Below, piece by piece: positions 9,020-18,771 of a DNA stretch of 64,000 nucleotides (the stretch's first letter is position 1; each line of letters begins with the position of its first letter). Source of the DNA: Caryophanales bacterium. Lineage in GTDB: Bacteria > Bacillota > Bacilli > CAJFEE01. Below the pieces are notes generated by a model. It did no database searches. It was not told the origin of the DNA and saw nothing but the letters and a program-made list of their open reading frames with translations. Made by a program: the position numbers and the translations under genes. The stretch lies in the NCBI GenBank assembly GCA_029256085.1, contig JAQSYP010000008.1, positions 1 through 64,000 on the forward strand, read 5' to 3'.

Positions 9020-9760
9020 TTAATTAAACATTTTTAAAATAAGTAGTGCAGTTTTGTTTTGTTCAATGAGTTTTTGAAGTTCATCGGCAAAGACAACTTG
9101 AACTATTACGACAAGGGAGTTCATACTCATATGGGCAAAAATAGGTACTAATAAGTTATTAGTAACACGATAAAGGAAAGCAAATGTAAAGCCCATGCTC
9201 ATGTACAATAATATATGTTCAAAATCGAAATGAACAACTGCAAAGAAAAGAGAGCTTATAGTCGCACCTACCCAGAAGTTGTACTTATCAGCAAGAGGCT
9301 TGTAGATAATCCTCCTGAAAATAATTTCTTCAAGTACAGGTGCGAGTATTGCAATTATAAAAATAAACGCCGGGAAAACTTTAGCTATATCTATAATTTG
9401 AGCAGTGTTTTCAGATCCTGGTTCAATACCGAACAAGTTCTTTTCTATCAGAGCAGCAATTGATTGACCTATGAGCGCAATGAAAACCCCGTTAAACGCC
9501 CACATCAGAGAATTAACAAAGCTTCCTTTTCTAACTTCACGATTAGAAGAAAAAAGATCACTTCTAAGTACAAAAACAGTTAATAATGTAGCAACAGTAA
9601 AAGACAATGTCGTCCACAGTCCAACTGCATATCCAATTTTATCATCACCTCTTAAACTAGGGTCAATAAGATTTAATTTGTCCAGCAAGGGTAGTCCTAT
9701 AAATGTTGATAGTTGCATAGTTATATATATTAGTATTACAACAACGTAATTTTTTTTCAC
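9020..9760 (-). CDS. CPBP family intramembrane metalloprotease (YdiL-like)
   Basis: This 246-aa polytopic membrane protein (about seven hydrophobic segments) belongs to the CAAX protease and bacteriocin-processing (Abi) family. The catalytic motif EEIIFRR follows APVLEE at about residue 143-149, with histidines in FAVVHFDFEHILL and in FAHMSMN. These residues coordinate zinc in the membrane. B. subtilis ydiL occupies the same place just ahead of groES, divergent here. The substrate is unknown. Confidence 0.9.
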   Translation of the reverse strand: MKKNYVVVILIYITMQLSTFIGLPLLDKLNLIDPSLRGDDKIGYAVGLWTTLSFTVATLLTVFVLRSDLFSSNREVRKGSFVNSLMWAFNGVFIALIGQSIAALIEKNLFGIEPGSENTAQIIDIAKVFPAFIFIIAILAPVLEEIIFRRIIYKPLADKYNFWVGATISSLFFAVVHFDFEHILLYMSMGFTFAFLYRVTNNLLVPIFAHMSMNSLVVIVQVVFADELQKLIEQNKTALLILKMFN

Positions 9761-9906
9761 GACAAAACTCCTAACTCAATTTTGAATTATTACACTCTAT
9801 TCTAACATAAAAAATTAAGCATTTTGTTGAATTATCCCCTCTCAAAGTTATATTAATCGTATTTTGTGGAATAATTACTTTTGTGTCGGAAATATTTGGC
9901 AAAAAG

Positions 9907-9931
9907 AATGAATGTATCACTTGCATTCATT
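9907..9931. promoter_or_regulatory. Inverted repeat overlapping the groE promoter
   Basis: AATGAATG and CATTCATT are perfect 8-bp inverted half-sites separated by 9 bp, 28 bp upstream of CIRCE. The right half overlaps a possible weak -35 (TTGCAT, 9921-9926) that is 17 bp from TATTAT (9944-9949). It could be an operator for a dimeric regulator. The link to groE control is inference. Confidence 0.45.
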
Positions 9932-9959
9932 TATATTTTAATTTATTATAAAAAATGTG

Positions 9960-9986
9960 TTAGCACTCTTAATTAGTGAGTGCTAA
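9960..9986 (+). promoter_or_regulatory. CIRCE element (HrcA operator) for groESL
   Basis: TTAGCACTC-N9-GAGTGCTAA matches the CIRCE consensus exactly. HrcA binds it and represses groESL until heat or misfolded protein occupies GroEL. It sits just after the likely -10 TATTAT (9944-9949). Confidence 0.97.
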
Positions 9987-10023
9987 AATACATATTTTTA
10001 AAATTTCAAGGAGGTTGTTTCAC

Positions 10024-10305
10024 TTGTTAAAACCATTAGGAGATCGTGTTGTGATTGAATTAGTTCAATCAGAGGAAAAAACTGCAAGCGGTATCGTATT
10101 ACCCGATTCAGCTAAGGAAAAGCCACAAGAAGGTGTGGTTGTAGCGGTAGGTGCTGGACGTGTACTTGATAATGGAGAGCGTGTTCAAGTAGAGGTTGCA
10201 GAAGGTGACCGCATCATTTTCTCTAAATATTCTGGAACAGAAGTGAAATACCAAGGTAAGGAATATTTAGTTTTACGTGAAGCAGACATTTTAGCTGTAC
10301 TATAA
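10024..10305 (+). CDS. groES: Co-chaperonin GroES
   Basis: This 93-aa protein is the 10-kDa lid of the GroEL folding chamber. The sequence runs from [11 protein letters not shown] through the mobile loop [19 protein letters not shown] to [13 protein letters not shown] at normal length. The start is the TTG at 10024, 6 bases after AAGGAGGT. A longer in-frame reading from 9976 would cross the CIRCE element and is rejected. First gene of groESL, under HrcA control. Confidence 0.98.
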   Translation: MLKPLGDRVVIELVQSEEKTASGIVLPDSAKEKPQEGVVVAVGAGRVLDNGERVQVEVAEGDRIIFSKYSGTEVKYQGKEYLVLREADILAVL

Positions 10306-10354
10306 TAAAGAATTTATTAAGAAACCTAACTATTATTCAGGGAGGAAATTATAA

Positions 10355-11989
<1,635 letters not shown>

Positions 11990-12038
11990 AGTTCGCCCAA
12001 CCTTAAGAATTATTAGTAAAGATTTTTCAAAAAATATT

Positions 12039-12078
12039 AAAGAGACTTCTCATCAATCTTTTGAGAAGTCTCTTTTTT
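12039..12078 (+). terminator. groESL terminator
   Basis: Perfect 14-bp stem AAAGAGACTTCTCA / TGAGAAGTCTCTTT followed by Ts. A second perfect hairpin, CACGGAAGA / TCTTCCGTG (12084-12103), follows at once and may act as a backup. Confidence 0.9.
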
Positions 12079-12081
12079 CTT

Positions 12082-12282
12082 TCACGGAAGAGTTTCTTCC
12101 GTGTCTTTTATATCGTATTTCTTAACAATATATAGATTTTTAACTTTCTTTACATGCCAAAAATCAAGAGTTTTAGTTGTCATATAAACCTTTCCTTCAT
12201 GCACTTTATGATATTTACAATCATAAATATTAGTTTTTTCAGATACATTTTGTCCCCCTGGTAATGAGCGGCTTGTATTGTA
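12082..12282 (-). pseudogene. Decayed coding fragment A
   Basis: A 66-codon open stretch on the minus strand, closed by stops at both ends and without a usable start, reads like protein: LPGGQNVSEKTNIYDCKYHK, then VHEGKVYMTTKTLDFWHVKK, ending KKYDIKDTEETLP. Its charged, varied composition differs from chance translation of AT-rich DNA. The parent family was not recognised. The 3' end overlaps the second hairpin behind groEL. Confidence 0.4.
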
Positions 12283-12606
12283 CTATAGTTTTACCGTTCT
12301 AACCTTAAGGCAATCATAAATATTCAATTATAACCAAAAATTTTCCTTTATTACTATTTATTTTTAATTAGTTGATAAAATTAAGGATACATAACTACGA
12401 TTCCACTTCTAATTCACAATATTTTGCTGTAGTTAAGAAAATTACTTTTTTTGACCATATGATGAGATATTCAGTAAGAGCTACAAGATAAATACGATTT
12501 ATTTGTACAACAATTGAAACTGTAAAATATTCTGAATTATTTTGCTCTTCTTAAGGTATAACCAATTAAGTGTAAGAGTTGGTATAAGCAAACAAATGCT
12601 GTCCTC

Positions 12607-12777
12607 TTATTTTGCATTATTAAATTCATGATTTTGAGGTAAACCCTCAAACATCGCAGCAGCCTTTATTTCTGACCGGGATATGTATCTTTTCCAAGAA
12701 CAGTTTTGTTGAGTGCACATTAGAGCACTATCAAACAATCTTTCATCTTTCACGCTGATAATTTCATCAGGTGTGTA
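12607..12777 (-). pseudogene. Decayed coding fragment B
   Basis: Fifty-six open codons on the minus strand without a start codon, containing YTPDEIISVKDERLFDSALM, CTQQNCSWKRYISRSEIKAA and ending FNNAK. The composition looks like real protein. It could be the C-terminal end of a lost gene. Between fragments A and B (12283-12606) I see no gene or clear signal. Confidence 0.4.
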
Positions 12778-12788
12778 TCACATCATGA

Positions 12789-12875
12789 GCACATTGTTAT
12801 GGTAAAGACAAGGTTAATACGTTAGAAAAAAACTTAATGAAGTGGGGGAGCAAATTATATCATGTGGCAAAATAA
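12789..12875 (+). pseudogene. Decayed coding fragment C
   Basis: Twenty-eight open codons on the plus strand reading CYGKDKVNTLEKNLMKWGSK then LYHVAK and a stop; no start codon or ribosome site belongs to it. It could be the C-terminal tail of a deleted gene, opposite in strand to fragments A and B. Weak evidence because of its length. Confidence 0.25.
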
Positions 12876-12930
12876 CAAGGAGATACCCGACGAATAAATA
12901 AAAAATAATTATTTTCACACAAAAATTTAT

Positions 12931-12960
12931 AAAAAAAGAAGAGCTGATCCTAAAAGATCA
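12931..12960 (-). terminator. Possible terminator of the MBOAT/SGNH operon
   Basis: On the minus strand TGATC-TTTTAG-GATCA is followed by GCTCTTC and seven Ts. The stem is short, so the call is tentative. Confidence 0.45.
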
Positions 12961-12964
12961 TCAT

Positions 12965-13933
12965 TCAATGACCTTTTGAGGCAGCTTCTTTCTCTTTAAG
13001 TGCATTCAGTTGTTTAGCAATATACTCCGTTCTAATTGTCATGCCTTTTTCATTTAGGTGGTAATTTGTATCATGGAACAAAGATATATCATAAAAAGAA
13101 TCATACGGACTACCTATAACAGAAACATTATTTTTAGTAAAATAACTTTCTAAAAAGTTAAAATAATTAGTATATGGCTTTTGATAATATTCATCGAAAA
13201 GAATGGTCGAAGGATACATAAAATAAAAAGTAATATTATTTTCATTACACCAAACATTAAATTCTTTTATTTTCTTTAATCCTACAGTCTCTTTCATTTC
13301 ATCGGGTAGTTTAATTGGTTCAACATTTCTAAGTAGTTCTTCTGAAAATTCATAGTGTTTAGTCTGATCACCATTACCATTTACATACGAGCTTTTATAT
13401 GAAACTTCCGTAACATCTTTAACCTGTAAAGCAAGTGCAGTGTGCTCTAATGCATTTATTGGACTATTTTGCAAAATAAATCGAATTCTATCTAATGAAT
13501 TTATCCTATTCAAATTATTATTATCAAAAAGTCTATAATAATCGAATGCAAGCTTATTACTAGATTCATCAGACATTAAAATTGAATATTCCATTGGAAT
13601 AATAACTGTATCACCACTTCTAAGCACCTCTTTAGCTTCTTCAAGAATAAAATCAACTCCAAGTGCCGCATGTATTGCTAAATTATACGTTGGAACACCT
13701 AATTCTTCAGTTATATTGCTAGTTCTCACCCCAAATAAGGTGTTACTACCACTAGTAAAAATGATTTTAATTTCATCTTCAGCAGCCGCGTAAGTATCCT
13801 TTTTCTCTTTTAAACTATTAACCCACAATAATTCAATAGTTGTATAATAATTAAAAATCAGAAAAGTATAAATGATTGTAATACCTATTAAAGAAAGAAA
13901 AATATTAAGTATAAACTTTTTATGTTTTTTCAT
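12965..13933 (-). CDS. Membrane-anchored SGNH-like (AlgX/DltD-type) protein
   Basis: The 322-aa protein has one N-terminal membrane anchor (about residues 8-30) and an extracellular domain. IIFTSGSNTLFGV (58-70) supplies a Gly-Ser-Asn block I resembling SGNH hydrolases, and the C-terminal SLFHDTNYHLNEKG supplies the Asp/His pair. Such proteins partner an MBOAT transporter and place or remove acyl groups on cell-surface polysaccharide, like AlgJ/AlgX in alginate or DltD in teichoic acid modification. It follows the MBOAT gene by 9 bases. The polymer is unknown. Confidence 0.75.
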   Translation of the reverse strand: MKKHKKFILNIFLSLIGITIIYTFLIFNYYTTIELLWVNSLKEKKDTYAAAEDEIKIIFTSGSNTLFGVRTSNITEELGVPTYNLAIHAALGVDFILEEAKEVLRSGDTVIIPMEYSILMSDESSNKLAFDYYRLFDNNNLNRINSLDRIRFILQNSPINALEHTALALQVKDVTEVSYKSSYVNGNGDQTKHYEFSEELLRNVEPIKLPDEMKETVGLKKIKEFNVWCNENNITFYFMYPSTILFDEYYQKPYTNYFNFLESYFTKNNVSVIGSPYDSFYDISLFHDTNYHLNEKGMTIRTEYIAKQLNALKEKEAASKGH

Positions 13934-13942
13934 GTTATCCCC

Positions 13943-15412
13943 TTAGAAATTAAAATACAAAAATTCAGAAATATTTTGATTGGAGTAAATACATAATAAT
14001 GCTATGAAAATCATGATCGCCAATCTGAAAGATGATACAAAATTAATTTTTAACTCTTTTTTCATTTCTAATGAATTTTTCATAAAAATACAACCCAAAC
14101 CGAAAATAGCGATACTTATAAGTGACTTAATAACTGACATATCATCAATAAAAAATGCTTTAAAAACTATTCCGTAATTAACTAAAAAGTTAAGTTTGTT
14201 TGCAACTATTCCTACATCGGGTAATGCAATCCCGTTTAGACCGAACATTCCGTTAAATACTTTTAAAGCATCTCCCCACGTTTCTGCTCTAAAAAACACC
14301 CAACTTACATTAACAAAATTAAAAGTAATAAACCACGCTAATATAGAATTCATTTTAATATTAAATGTCTGCCAGAAACGGTTAACTACCATTGCCAACC
14401 CATGAAGAAATCCCCAAAAAATAAATGTCCAACCAGCTCCATGCCAGAAACCACTGATTAGAAAAACCAATAGAACATTTATATATGTTCTTAGTTGCCC
14501 CTTACGGCTTCCACCTAACGGAATATAAATATAGTTTGTTAAAAATCTACCTAGAGTTATATGCCATCTTTTCCAAAAATCTTGAATATTTAAAGCTTTG
14601 TAAGGTGAATTAAAGTTAATTGGTAGTTTAATATTAAAAAATAATGATATTCCTATTGCCATATCAGTATATCCGCTAAAGTCAAAATAGAGTTGGAAAG
14701 TATACGATAATGAGACTATCCATGCTTCAAAAAAAGTTAGTATTTCAGTATTATCAAAACCATTTGTTGCCCATACTCCAAAAGTATCTGCAATCACAAC
14801 TTTTTTAAATAAGCCTATAGAAAAAATATATGTTCCTAATGTAATATTTTCATAGTTAATAAATTTGTTTCTAATATTGGTAAACTGCGGCATTATTTCC
14901 TTATGCTGTACAATTGGACCTGCTATCAGTTGTGGGAAAAAACTTACAAATAATGCATAAGTCCAAAAGTTGTAATCTTTAGTTTCACCTTTATATGCAT
15001 CTACTAAGTACGCTATCTGTTGAAAAGTAAAGAAACTAATAGCTAGAGGTAAAGCTAAATTAAGTAAAGACATATTAGTTGTAAAAAAACTATTTATATT
15101 TTCTATAAAGAAATCTGAATACTTATAGTACCCTAATAACATAACATTAAGGGTAATACCTATAATCAATACCGACTTCCGACTTATTAATGTTCTGTCT
15201 TTCCCTAATTGTTTCCCTATCGAAAAATTTATTATCATCGAGATAAGTATTAGTGGCAAATATAGTATGTTCCACCAACTATAAAAGAACAAAGAACTTA
15301 ATGTTAGCCATATGGTCGCTGGGACAATTAATTTATTTTTATTTAGCAGCATGTAAACTATAAAAACAAATGGTAAAAATATAAATAAAAACTCCAATGA
15401 ATTAAATAACAA
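13943..15412 (-). CDS. MBOAT family O-acyltransferase (AlgI-like)
   Basis: The 489-aa polytopic protein (about ten membrane segments) carries the MBOAT hallmarks: LYFDFSGYTDMAIGIS (241-256), FWKRWHITLG (279-288) and the catalytic histidine in FWHGAGW (H324). Members pass acyl, usually acetyl, groups across the membrane to extracellular sugars. The start is a TTG at 15412; AAAGGAATG lies somewhat far upstream, so the start is uncertain. It pairs with the SGNH-like gene behind it, with no glycosyltransferase nearby, so it must act on a polymer made elsewhere. Confidence 0.9.
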   Translation of the reverse strand: MLFNSLEFLFIFLPFVFIVYMLLNKNKLIVPATIWLTLSSLFFYSWWNILYLPLILISMIINFSIGKQLGKDRTLISRKSVLIIGITLNVMLLGYYKYSDFFIENINSFFTTNMSLLNLALPLAISFFTFQQIAYLVDAYKGETKDYNFWTYALFVSFFPQLIAGPIVQHKEIMPQFTNIRNKFINYENITLGTYIFSIGLFKKVVIADTFGVWATNGFDNTEILTFFEAWIVSLSYTFQLYFDFSGYTDMAIGISLFFNIKLPINFNSPYKALNIQDFWKRWHITLGRFLTNYIYIPLGGSRKGQLRTYINVLLVFLISGFWHGAGWTFIFWGFLHGLAMVVNRFWQTFNIKMNSILAWFITFNFVNVSWVFFRAETWGDALKVFNGMFGLNGIALPDVGIVANKLNFLVNYGIVFKAFFIDDMSVIKSLISIAIFGLGCIFMKNSLEMKKELKINFVSSFRLAIMIFIALLCIYSNQNISEFLYFNF

Positions 15413-16055
15413 TTATTAATCATTCCTTTTCTTATTTAATGTGTAGACTGAAATAAAAATATTATAATCCCATCAGTGTAAAAATAACTCAAATCACTTA
15501 ACTCTATAGTCAACATTAGGTTCATAGGTATGTTCTATAGCATCTATACACACACAATTCAATATCTGATGAATTTTTTAGGGTTGATGTGTGGTTGCTT
15601 TAGAATATACGTTCTAGGTTATACTCTTTTATATTGGAGGTTAATTAACTTAGTAGGTACTCTATCGAAGTCTGCATATGCACTAAATTAACGTATTTGG
15701 GTCATTCTTATAAATATACTATAATTTACTGAAAAGGTTTTTTTAACAAGGAATTACTTGATACGTTTCGGAACTCTTGCTATTTTCGGTATAGTAAAAC
15801 TATACTCTATGACAAACTTTATCGTCTATAGTTTCGGAACCCTTGCTATTTTCGGTATAGTAGAATTTAAATTCTCATACTAGATTACTATTTTAATTAT
15901 CAATTCCTTTCAATAGTTCATTGAACTTTGAGAGGTTTTTTACTTTTTAAAATCTTAGAGATGATTTTTAGGCATTAGTGCAACTTTAAGGGTAAAATAT
16001 GACTCATGGCAAGTTTAATTATATATTAGTAATAATTAAAAGATCGAGGTTCTAT
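15413..16055. other. Long intergenic region with a 32-bp direct repeat
   Basis: No gene is supported in these 640 bp. GTTTCGGAACTCTTGC... at 15765-15796 recurs at 15831-15862 with one mismatch, 66 bp later. The first copy runs into the inverted repeat TATAGT-AAA-ACTATA (15790-15804). The region lies between divergent genes, so the repeats may be paired regulator sites. Confidence 0.6.
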
Positions 16056-16715
16056 ATGATAATCATCGGAATTGATTTGTCGGGGCCAAGTAATCATAAA
16101 GATACAGCCCTTACAGTTTTTGAAAAGAAGGATCAGGCGCTGGAATTCGTTAAATGGAAAAATAATCTAAGTGATCATGATATTTTAAAAGAGATTCTGG
16201 AACAAAGTCAAAAAGACGAAGTTGTAATCGGAATTGATGCCCCGTTATCTTATGAGGATGGTGGAGGGGATAGGGAAAGTGATCGTGGATTAAGAAAGTT
16301 TATTGTTGCAATAGGAATGAAGTCGGGTTCAATTATGCCACCGACATTTAATAGAATGGTATATTTAACATTAAGAGGAATTAAGCTTTCAAGGGAAATA
16401 GGTAATTTAAATACTGTTCACCCCATTTCTATAGTAGAAGTACATCCAGGCGCAGTGATTGGTTCGAGGTTGCCCAAAAAAGATTTTGAAAATGTATTAA
16501 TATACAAACAGGAACGCGTAGTCCGAAGTTTTATTCGGATGTGGCTTACGGAACAAGGACTTAACAACATCCCAATTGAAGTTGAGGAAGAAAGTCATTC
16601 CATTGATGCTTGTGCTGCTGCTTTAGGTGCATGGCACTGGAAAGATCCTGCATACAACCCAAAGTGGCTATATAAAGCAAACAATCCACTTCACCCATTT
16701 GACTATTGTTGCTAA
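16056..16715 (+). CDS. DUF429 domain protein
   Basis: The 219-aa protein begins IIIGIDLSGPSNHKDTAL, and has VVIGIDAPLSYEDGGGDRES and near the C terminus HSIDACAAALGAW. These acidic residues in an RNase H-like fold mark DUF429, a predicted nuclease family without proven function. The start is the ATG at 16056 after GAGG; an ATG 57 bases upstream has no ribosome site and adds non-homologous residues. It is 30 bases ahead of a methyltransferase gene, perhaps cotranscribed. Confidence 0.85.
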   Translation: MIIIGIDLSGPSNHKDTALTVFEKKDQALEFVKWKNNLSDHDILKEILEQSQKDEVVIGIDAPLSYEDGGGDRESDRGLRKFIVAIGMKSGSIMPPTFNRMVYLTLRGIKLSREIGNLNTVHPISIVEVHPGAVIGSRLPKKDFENVLIYKQERVVRSFIRMWLTEQGLNNIPIEVEEESHSIDACAAALGAWHWKDPAYNPKWLYKANNPLHPFDYCC

Positions 16716-16745
16716 TTCCACCCTTATATTAGGAGAACGAACCAA

Positions 16746-17336
16746 ATGTCTAAACAATTTGCTAAAAATTATGATAAAGCAATGGCGCCTTTAGAAAGAA
16801 AATACATAAATGCTTGGAGAAAAGAATTAATACACCACACATCAGGAAAAGTTCTGGAGATCGGCAGTGGAACAGGTATTAATTTTCCCCTATACACTAA
16901 ATGTGATGAAGTAATCGCCCTTGAGCCAAATTCACATATGATTGAGAATTCTATTGTAAGAAAAAACAATGCTCGTGTGCCAATCAAAATTATCCAAAGT
17001 AAGGCTGAAAAACTCGACTTTCCCGACTCTTATTTTGATACCGTTGTAATAACACTCGTACTTTGCTCGGTAAATGATATGGAACAAGTTATTAACGAAT
17101 GCAAAAGGGTTTTGAAGCCGAATGGAAAACTACTAATCTTAGAGCATGTTAAAATGGAACAGTCTTTCTTAGCATCTTTACAACATATGCTTACACCTGT
17201 CTGGAGACGTGTTGCTGATGGTTGTCATCTAAACAGAGACCCGGAGTTGCTAATTAGGAACGCCGGTTTTGAAATAATTGTAAAAAAGAAGTACCTTTCT
17301 AGTCTTGTTGTGTCACTTGTTGCTCATAAAACTTGA
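16746..17336 (+). CDS. Class I SAM-dependent methyltransferase
   Basis: The 196-aa protein has motif I as VLEIGSGTGINFPLY (about 38-52), an acidic residue at the end of strand 2 (IALEPNS), and TVVITLVLCSVND then LKPNGKLLILEHV, as in Methyltransf_11 proteins of the UbiE/phosphatidylethanolamine methyltransferase kind. The substrate is unknown. TAGGAGAACG precedes the ATG. Confidence 0.88.
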   Translation: MSKQFAKNYDKAMAPLERKYINAWRKELIHHTSGKVLEIGSGTGINFPLYTKCDEVIALEPNSHMIENSIVRKNNARVPIKIIQSKAEKLDFPDSYFDTVVITLVLCSVNDMEQVINECKRVLKPNGKLLILEHVKMEQSFLASLQHMLTPVWRRVADGCHLNRDPELLIRNAGFEIIVKKKYLSSLVVSLVAHKT

Positions 17337-17401
17337 CTAATATTTTAGGTCATAAAGGGAATATTACCCCTAGATAAAGAACAGAAAGAGGTAATAATTC
17401 T

Positions 17402-18235
17402 ATGAAGTTAAAATTTATTTTGCCAGTGGCTTTTGTTATAACTCTTGCATATACTTTAATTTCATCCGCTGCCCCGCAGTTGAAAGTTTTAATAAACGGT
17501 CAACCAAACTATGACCCTTCATTAGTTAAGGTAATAAATGGTTTACCATATGTTTCAATAGGTGCAATTAGTAACGAACTTAACCTTAATTTTGATTATG
17601 ATTCTGAGAAAATGATTATGAGTATTTCTAATAAAGGAAAGCCTCAATCGAAAGTTGTTGCTACGAACAAAACTGCTAATGCAAAACTCTTTGCAACTGA
17701 AAGAGAAGGGAATTTGGAGAAGTTTAGACTTGTGATTGATGGCAAGCTTGTAGGCGAATTCCCAAATTGGAAAAATGTTGATTCTCCAACATACAAACCT
17801 CAAATAATTAATAAAGATATTAACCAGGACGGGAAGAATGAAATAATAATAATACTAACAACCAGTTATGGCACAGGTACCCTATTTACAGATTCACATG
17901 TATTTCAAAAAGAAACATCAAATACTGGTGAGAACTACATAGAAAAATTAGTAGATAACCCGATACCTATTTTGAAAAAGAATGTTAAAGTTAATGCACT
18001 ATTAAATGATCAAGTAGAAATTTTTATTGGTCAAAATAGAATTGTTGATAATAAGAGGCAATCTTTAGTAGGCGAAGAAATCGAGTTTTCTATTTATAAA
18101 GACAAATTAGTTGCTTATATTGACGGATATCTAGACCCATCGCCTATAGGTGCATTTCTTATTACTTACCAATATAACAATGATATGTATGAAGTTCTAA
18201 ATATTGAATACGTAAAAAACCGTCCTAACTTTTAA
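17402..18235 (+). CDS. Secreted protein with copper-amine-oxidase-like N-terminal domain
   Basis: The 277-aa protein has a signal peptide (about residues 1-24, ending SSAAP). A segment resembling the Cu-amine-oxidase N-terminal domain follows (VLINGQPN ... VINGLPYVSIGAISNELNL), a beta domain common in Bacillus cell-surface proteins. NKDINQDGKNEIIIIL further on is a D-x-D-x-D-G type calcium-loop, as in VCBS/FG-GAP repeats. No catalytic motif is apparent. It stands alone between ribosome site GAAAGAGG and a terminator. Confidence 0.75.
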   Translation: MKLKFILPVAFVITLAYTLISSAAPQLKVLINGQPNYDPSLVKVINGLPYVSIGAISNELNLNFDYDSEKMIMSISNKGKPQSKVVATNKTANAKLFATEREGNLEKFRLVIDGKLVGEFPNWKNVDSPTYKPQIINKDINQDGKNEIIIILTTSYGTGTLFTDSHVFQKETSNTGENYIEKLVDNPIPILKKNVKVNALLNDQVEIFIGQNRIVDNKRQSLVGEEIEFSIYKDKLVAYIDGYLDPSPIGAFLITYQYNNDMYEVLNIEYVKNRPNF

Positions 18236-18251
18236 ATGTTAATTAAAAAAA

Positions 18252-18279
18252 CTTCCCAATATTTTGGGAAGCTTTTCTT
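18252..18279 (+). terminator. Terminator after the secreted protein gene
   Basis: Perfect 8-bp stem CTTCCCAA / TTGGGAAG with loop TATT, then CTTTTCTT. Confidence 0.8.
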
Positions 18280-18288
18280 AAACAAATA

Positions 18289-18317
18289 AGAAAGTATAAC
18301 TCGGCAATCGCCTAGTT
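18289..18317. repeat. Shortened copy of the AGAAAGTATAA repeat
   Basis: AGAAAGTATAA runs straight into AACTCGGC-AATC-GCCTAGTT, a stem with one mismatch. The longer copy at 47297-47400 has the same head and the same GGCAATCGCCGAGTTTTC tail but about 75 bp between them, so this looks like an internal deletion form. Confidence 0.5.
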
Positions 18318-18333
18318 TTCAGTTTTTTTATTT

Positions 18334-18450
18334 TTAATTAAACAACTCTTTAATTTCTGTATACACGTCCATATAATCTAAAATTACAATTGAAAAATAC
18401 ACAACGATTAAGATAGCAAGCCATTTTAATATTTTTAAGAATATTTTCAT
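18334..18450 (-). CDS. 38-aa single-span membrane peptide
   Basis: An ATG at 18450 on the minus strand follows AGGTGATAATT, a good ribosome site. It opens a 38-codon frame: MKIFLKILKW, then a hydrophobic span LAILIVVYFSIVIL (11-24), then an acidic tail DYMDVYTEIKELFN. The basic start, single membrane segment and spacing support a real small protein. No family was recognised. Confidence 0.6.
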   Translation of the reverse strand: MKIFLKILKWLAILIVVYFSIVILDYMDVYTEIKELFN

Positions 18451-18619
18451 AATTATCACCTATCTTTTCATTTATTTTTATAATTATATTCTTCAAAATA
18501 ACATTATAGGTTACCTTTACTTTAGGCCATAAGGTTTTTTTATACAAGAACTATGCTTAAAGATTATTGACATTCTATAAAACAGACTATATTATGGTTA
18601 TAAATTGAATATTTGTGTC

Positions 18620-18748
18620 TCCTAAAGGGGAGTAGCTTTTACAATAAAGTCGTCATTTCAGAGTAATAACTCTCGGCTTTATTGGCAACTAACTTACACT
18701 GTTGTTAGCAAGACCTTTACCTTAATTGGTAAAGGTCTTTATTTTTTT
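18620..18748 (+). promoter_or_regulatory. yybP-ykoY manganese riboswitch with terminator
   Basis: The aptamer shows the conserved AAAGGGGAGTAGC (18624-18636), AAAGTCGTCA, CTCGGCTTT and TTAGCAAGACCTTTACC, closely matching known Mn2+-sensing yybP-ykoY RNAs. The 3' P1 strand CCTTTA also forms the perfect terminator AGACCTTTACC / GGTAAAGGTCT (18711-18738) plus a T tract. Mn2+ binding would stabilise P1 and prevent termination, so it is predicted to be an ON switch for the DedA gene 23 bases downstream. Confidence 0.93.
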
Positions 18749-18771
18749 GTCAAAATAATAAGGAGTCTTAA

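Noticed and set aside
9215-9463. 82-codon plus-strand frame inside the CPBP protease gene
   Set aside because: Antisense to a well-supported membrane protein gene and without a ribosome site.
9976-10023. N-terminal extension of GroES
   Set aside because: It would start inside CIRCE, upstream of the ribosome site.
15587-15691. 34-codon frame beginning MCGCFRIYV
   Set aside because: No ribosome site and no recognisable features; it lies in the long intergenic region.
18350-18547. 65-codon minus-strand frame
   Set aside because: No ribosome site; the 38-codon frame in another phase with AGGTGAT is the better gene.
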